Under the pieces are notes generated by a model. That model worked only from the letters and a program-made list of their open reading frames with translations, made no database searches and was not told where the DNA came from. From positions 1-7,264 of the forward strand of contig JASHSR010000058.1 in assembly GCA_030038645.1 (NCBI GenBank): a stretch of 7,264 nt of DNA. The letters run 5' to 3'. The translations under genes were made by a program, and so were the position numbers. Origin of the DNA: Gammaproteobacteria bacterium. Its GTDB lineage: Bacteria > Pseudomonadota > Gammaproteobacteria > Steroidobacterales > Steroidobacteraceae. Positions 4,232 through 7,264 of the stretch are shown piece after piece (within the stretch, counting starts at the first letter, position 1; the number at the start of each line of letters is the position of its first letter).

Positions 4232-5643
4232 TTGCGGCGGTAGCCGCTCACCTGGGCGCCGTCCTCCGGGCGCAGGCGGCGGAAGCCCGGTATCGCCAGC
4301 AGCGGCAGCAGGGCCGTCAGCAGGAAAACTTCGTGGAAGCGGGCCGGCGTCAGCGCATGTCCGTGAAGGTTGAGGAGGCCGAGAAGCACCGCGCTCAGCG
4401 AAACCCCGAAGCTTACGGTGAGCTGCTGGATGAGGCCGCCGAGGCTGGTCGCGCGGCTCAGGCGCTCCGACGGCGTGTCGGAGTAGGAAAGAGTATTTGA
4501 CGTCATGAACTGCGTTGACCGGGTCAATCCAAAGAGCAGAACGTAGGCCCCGATCAGCCAGCGTGGCGTGCCCGGGCCGAGCAGCGCGAATCCCGCGAGG
4601 ACCGCCGACCCCGCGATTGCGCTGCCGATCAGCACTCTGTCGAAGCCCAGCGACCGCAGCAGGCGCGCGATGAACAGCCGCACGATGATCGCGCCTCCGC
4701 TCCCGATAAAGGTCAGGGACCCGGAGCCGATGGCGCTCATGCCGAAGCCGACCTGCAGCATCAGCGGCAGCAGGAACGGCGTGCCGTTCATGGCGATGCG
4801 GCAGAAGCCGCCCGCCAGCGTGCCGACCGCGAACGTGCGCTCCCGGAACAGGCTGAGATCCACCACCGGCATCGGGATGCGCCGCGCATAGCGGCCGAAG
4901 GCAAAGAGCAGCGCCGCCGCCGCGAGGAACAGTCCCACGATCTCGGCGGCGGGAAGCGTGAGCCGCCCGACGCTCTCCATGGCGACCTGCAGCAGCGCGA
5001 TCCCGCAGCCGAACAGGAGGAATCCCGGAAAGTCGAAATCGGCGGCAGGATCTCCGGGCACCTCCTCCATGAATCGGGCGGCGAGCAGCATGCCGGCGAG
5101 CCCGAACGGCAGGTTCACATAGAAGATCCAGCGCCACGAGGAATACGTCGTGAGAAATCCGCCGAGCAGCGGGCCGATGACCGGTCCCAAGATCGCGGGG
5201 AACGTCATGTAGGTCATGGCCGTCACGAGCTCCCGGCGCGGAAAGCTGCGCAGCAGAATCAGCCGGCCGACGGGCGTCATCATCGCTCCGCCGATGCCCT
5301 GCAGCACCCGGGTCGCGACCAGCATGGCGAAGCTCTCCGCGACGCCGCAGAGCGCCGATCCGGCGGTGAAGATCGCGAGCGCGAGGATGAAGACGCGGCG
5401 GGCGCCGAAGCGATCCGCAAACCAGCCGCTCAGCGGAATGAACACGGCGAGAGTGAGGACGTACGCCGTCACCGCGAGATTCAACCGGACCGGCGTCGTC
5501 GAGAGGCTGCGCGCCATGTCGGGAATCGCCGTCGTGATGATCGTCGAGTCGAGCTGCTCCATCAGGAATGCGATGGCGACGACCACCGGGATCAGGATGC
5601 GCAGTCGCGGGTTGCGCTCGGTTGCGGAGCTCCGGTCGTCCAA
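4228..5643 (-). CDS. DHA2-family MFS drug:proton exporter, MdtD-like, 471 aa
   Basis: This is an inner-membrane major facilitator of the DHA2 (EmrB/QacA) group, which exports drugs or metabolites in exchange for protons. Characteristic motifs occur in order: LDSTIITTAIP (31-41) in the first membrane helix, motif A GWFADRFGARR (73-83), motif B RVLQGIGGAMMTPVGR (112-127) and motif C GPVIGPLLGG (153-162), followed by SSWRWIFYVNLPFG. The motif-B region and a later RIAMNGTPFLLPLMLQVGFG recall E. coli MdtD, and the length is close to it. The rest is a series of hydrophobic helices to the basic C-terminus. The only start compatible with an intact first helix is TTG at 5643; an in-frame TGA at 5697-5695 rules out a longer protein. 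Its Shine-Dalgarno is weak (GAGCGAG). The hydrolase gene ends 55 bp upstream on the same strand, suggesting one operon. Substrate unknown. Confidence 0.9.
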   Translation of the reverse strand: MDDRSSATERNPRLRILIPVVVAIAFLMEQLDSTIITTAIPDMARSLSTTPVRLNLAVTAYVLTLAVFIPLSGWFADRFGARRVFILALAIFTAGSALCGVAESFAMLVATRVLQGIGGAMMTPVGRLILLRSFPRRELVTAMTYMTFPAILGPVIGPLLGGFLTTYSSWRWIFYVNLPFGLAGMLLAARFMEEVPGDPAADFDFPGFLLFGCGIALLQVAMESVGRLTLPAAEIVGLFLAAAALLFAFGRYARRIPMPVVDLSLFRERTFAVGTLAGGFCRIAMNGTPFLLPLMLQVGFGMSAIGSGSLTFIGSGGAIIVRLFIARLLRSLGFDRVLIGSAIAGSAVLAGFALLGPGTPRWLIGAYVLLFGLTRSTQFMTSNTLSYSDTPSERLSRATSLGGLIQQLTVSFGVSLSAVLLGLLNLHGHALTPARFHEVFLLTALLPLLAIPGFRRLRPEDGAQVSGYRRN

Positions 5644-5698
5644 TGCGTTACTCGCTCGCCGGAATTGCCGAGCTGCGCCCGGCCGAGACCTGCGTCAT

Positions 5699-6985
5699 TC
5701 AGAGCGGCGGCGTGTGCGCCGTCGCGGCCGTGCCGAATCGATCGTCGAGCCAGTCGAACACACGCTGGTGAAAGAGCGGACGGTTGCCGCTCACGCAGTG
5801 GGCTGCGCCGCCTTCGGCCGCCGTGAATCGAATGTACGCCTTCTCACACGTCAGCTCATCGAAGAATGCCCGTGCGAAGCGGGAGATGTCGTCACCTTCG
5901 GCATCGCAGACCAGCGTCGGGCAGCGGATCTTACCGATCAGCGCCTTCCCGTCATAGCGGGTCGCATCGACGAAATAATCCCAAGGCGTGGCGACACCGT
6001 GCGTGAGCATTCCGCGACGCAGCGCCCAGCCCGCGCTGGACCGTCTCGCCGAGCGCGCGAGCAGGGATCGCAGGATGGGCACGAGCCACGCCGGGCGATG
6101 CGGCAGTCCCTGTTTCCAGGAGGCGGGAAGCGGCAATCGAGCGAGGGCGGCCTGAAAGAGTCCGATCTGCGCCGGATCGAGCACGCAGGCCGCGATGCGC
6201 CCGTCGCAAGCGGCGCCGCGCGCAGCCAGATAGCCGCCGAAGCTCTCGCCGATCACGACGATCCTGTTTGCATCGACATCCGGGCGCTCCGAGATCGCGT
6301 CGATGACCGCGGCAATCGCCTTCTCCCAGTCCGGCCGGAACGCAATGGCGTGCTCGATGAGCAGGCTGCCCTGACCGGGACCGTCGAAAATGACGGCGTG
6401 GTAGCCGCGCGCGAGCGCGGCAGCGCCGTTCCAAAAATACGACTCCTCCGCGGTGCCGTCGTAGCCGCTGACACAGATGACGACGGGACGGGGCACCCGG
6501 CTCGCTGGAGTCGCGGGCGCCGCCAGGGCCGTGGAGTTCGCCGGCGCAGCCGGGACCGTCGGGCTCGCAGGGCAGAGCCATCCCGGCATCGAGATCCGCT
6601 CGAGGGGAATGCTCAGGCGCTCGAAGGGCGGGCTCGTCCAGGCCGCCGCGCGCTCGAAGGCCTCGCATTGGCGCCGATAGGCGTGGACGACGCGCTCGTC
6701 GAGCGGCGGCTCGAGATGGAAGAGGTAGGCGTTGCGGTAGTAGTTCGACGCACGAAGGAATGCGCTGCGCGCACTGGCCCCATGACGGCCGCGCTCGCTC
6801 GTCAAGGCCGTGGCGAACGTGCGCTCCGCGAGCTCCGTCCACGCGTGGTACCAACTCTCGCGATCTCCGTTTGCGACGGCCGCTGCAGCGGCGAGACACT
6901 CGCCGATGGCGGCGCCGCCATAGGCGCCATGGCCCAGGGTGCGAAGAAGCTGGCCGTCAAACAGCGGGTCACGGAAGGCGATCAT
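5699..6985 (-). CDS. Alpha/beta hydrolase of the DUF1100/2,6-dihydropseudooxynicotine hydrolase type, 428 aa
   Basis: The protein has a helical N-terminal cap (about 1-130; WYHAWTELAERTFATA, SNYYRNAYLFHL), an Ala/Pro-rich stretch (about 138-165), and an alpha/beta-hydrolase core beginning PVVICVSGYDGTAEESYFW. The nucleophile elbow is GESFGG with Ser248; the acid is probably D365 or D366 in EGDD, and the His is H396 in AAHC. The motif HAVIFDGPGQG after strand 4 is typical of cap-bearing hydrolases that include 2,6-dihydropseudooxynicotine hydrolase and fungal Ayg1, which cleave C-C bonds in acyl or diketone-like substrates. The substrate here cannot be told. Start ATG 6985 is the natural one, though the ribosome site is weak. 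It probably forms an operon with the downstream exporter (55-bp gap), and a gene ending at 7085 lies 99 bp upstream. The low-complexity linker is not needed for the fold and looks like a local expansion. Confidence 0.85.
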   Translation of the reverse strand: MIAFRDPLFDGQLLRTLGHGAYGGAAIGECLAAAAAVANGDRESWYHAWTELAERTFATALTSERGRHGASARSAFLRASNYYRNAYLFHLEPPLDERVVHAYRRQCEAFERAAAWTSPPFERLSIPLERISMPGWLCPASPTVPAAPANSTALAAPATPASRVPRPVVICVSGYDGTAEESYFWNGAAALARGYHAVIFDGPGQGSLLIEHAIAFRPDWEKAIAAVIDAISERPDVDANRIVVIGESFGGYLAARGAACDGRIAACVLDPAQIGLFQAALARLPLPASWKQGLPHRPAWLVPILRSLLARSARRSSAGWALRRGMLTHGVATPWDYFVDATRYDGKALIGKIRCPTLVCDAEGDDISRFARAFFDELTCEKAYIRFTAAEGGAAHCVSGNRPLFHQRVFDWLDDRFGTAATAHTPPL

Positions 6986-7084
6986 TCGAGGGCTTTCGCT
7001 CGAGCCGTCCGCGGCCGTCCCATCCCGCAGCGTCAGCCGCGCCGCTCCGGCCGGTCCCGCGATGGAGCCGACCGGACGGCGCGC

Positions 7085-7264
7085 TCAAACGGTCAGATAG
7101 CTCTTGCGCTTGATCTTGCGGTGCGCGATCTCGCGCGGATAGATGCCGCAGGTCAACACTCCGCGCTCGTACGCGATGCGCTCGGGCGGGATCGGAGTCT
7201 CGATCGTCGGCGTCGAGTCCATGATCGCCTCGAAGCGCTCGGCCATGCCAGGCTTGAACTCCGG
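7085..7264 (-). CDS. C-terminal 59 residues of an unrecognised protein, truncated by window edge
   Basis: An open frame enters from the right edge and ends at TGA 7087-7085. The visible part reads PEFKPGMAERFEAIMDS near the edge, then IPPERIAYERGVLTCGIYPR, with a basic tail HRKIKRKSYLTV. Codon usage is GC-biased like its neighbours, and the frame shows ordinary globular protein composition. I do not recognise the family. It is on the same strand as the hydrolase and transporter, 99 bp upstream, so it may be the preceding gene of the same transcription unit. Confidence 0.6.
   Translation of the reverse strand, partial: PEFKPGMAERFEAIMDSTPTIETPIPPERIAYERGVLTCGIYPREIAHRKIKRKSYLTV

Noticed and set aside
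4175..5137. Open frame of 320 codons overlapping the transporter gene on the same strand
   Set aside because: Its Arg/Pro/Ala/His-rich translation has no membrane segments or motifs, while the other frame encodes a complete DHA2 transporter.
5952..6899. Open frame of 315 codons overlapping the hydrolase gene
   Set aside because: Arg-rich shadow frame; the hydrolase frame shows the full catalytic triad and fold motifs.
7051..7075. Short inverted repeat CCGGTC/GACCGG between the right-edge gene and the hydrolase gene
   Set aside because: A 6-bp stem with a 13-nt loop and no T-run is too weak to call a terminator in GC-rich sequence.

Overview
The window is GC-rich bacterial DNA from a Gram-negative organism. 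A typical lipobox, a twin-arginine leader and a DHA2-type exporter all fit that. It carries a glutamyl-tRNA reductase gene, so the organism makes tetrapyrroles by the C5 route. That argues against typical Alphaproteobacteria and fits a gamma- or beta-proteobacterium or a related high-GC lineage. The sequence alone does not fix the genus.

Layout: all genes but one read leftwards (minus strand). From the left edge there is the N-terminal half of a divergent glutamyl-tRNA reductase (1-681, cut by the edge), then a small DUF883 (ElaB/YqjD-like) membrane-anchored protein (770-1075). An unusual intergenic region follows (1076-1359). The only plus-strand gene comes next: a 491-residue AAA-type ATPase with a winged helix and a C-terminal PD-(D/E)XK nuclease-like domain (1360-2835). 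It converges on a tiny His-rich lipoprotein gene (2962-3138). Next are two genes wrecked by internal deletions: a glutathione S-transferase remnant (3313-3513) and a chimera of molybdenum hydroxylase beta and alpha subunits with an added frameshift (3550-4141). On the right, an MdtD-like DHA2 exporter (4228-5643) and an alpha/beta hydrolase (5699-6985) form a probable operon, preceded by the C-terminal end of an unrecognised protein (7085-7264).

The most striking structure lies directly upstream of, and into, the ATPase gene. A 13-bp motif (GTTGTGGCGGAAT) occurs as five half-sites in alternating orientation at 1247, 1273, 1302, 1328 and 1357, giving an exact 55-bp period. The first two periods are 39-bp inverted repeats; the last half-site contains the likely ATG start codon. 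A plausible promoter is built from the arms of the second palindrome. In the RNA, its right arm could pair either with its own left arm or with the copy holding the start codon. The encoded protein has a winged helix, so autoregulation through this array is a natural hypothesis.

The middle of the window (about 3300-4141) looks like a decaying catabolic segment: partial GST and partial isoquinoline-oxidoreductase-type genes beside an intact hydrolase and transporter. A good sigma-54-type promoter match with a 37-nt leader precedes the DUF883 gene.
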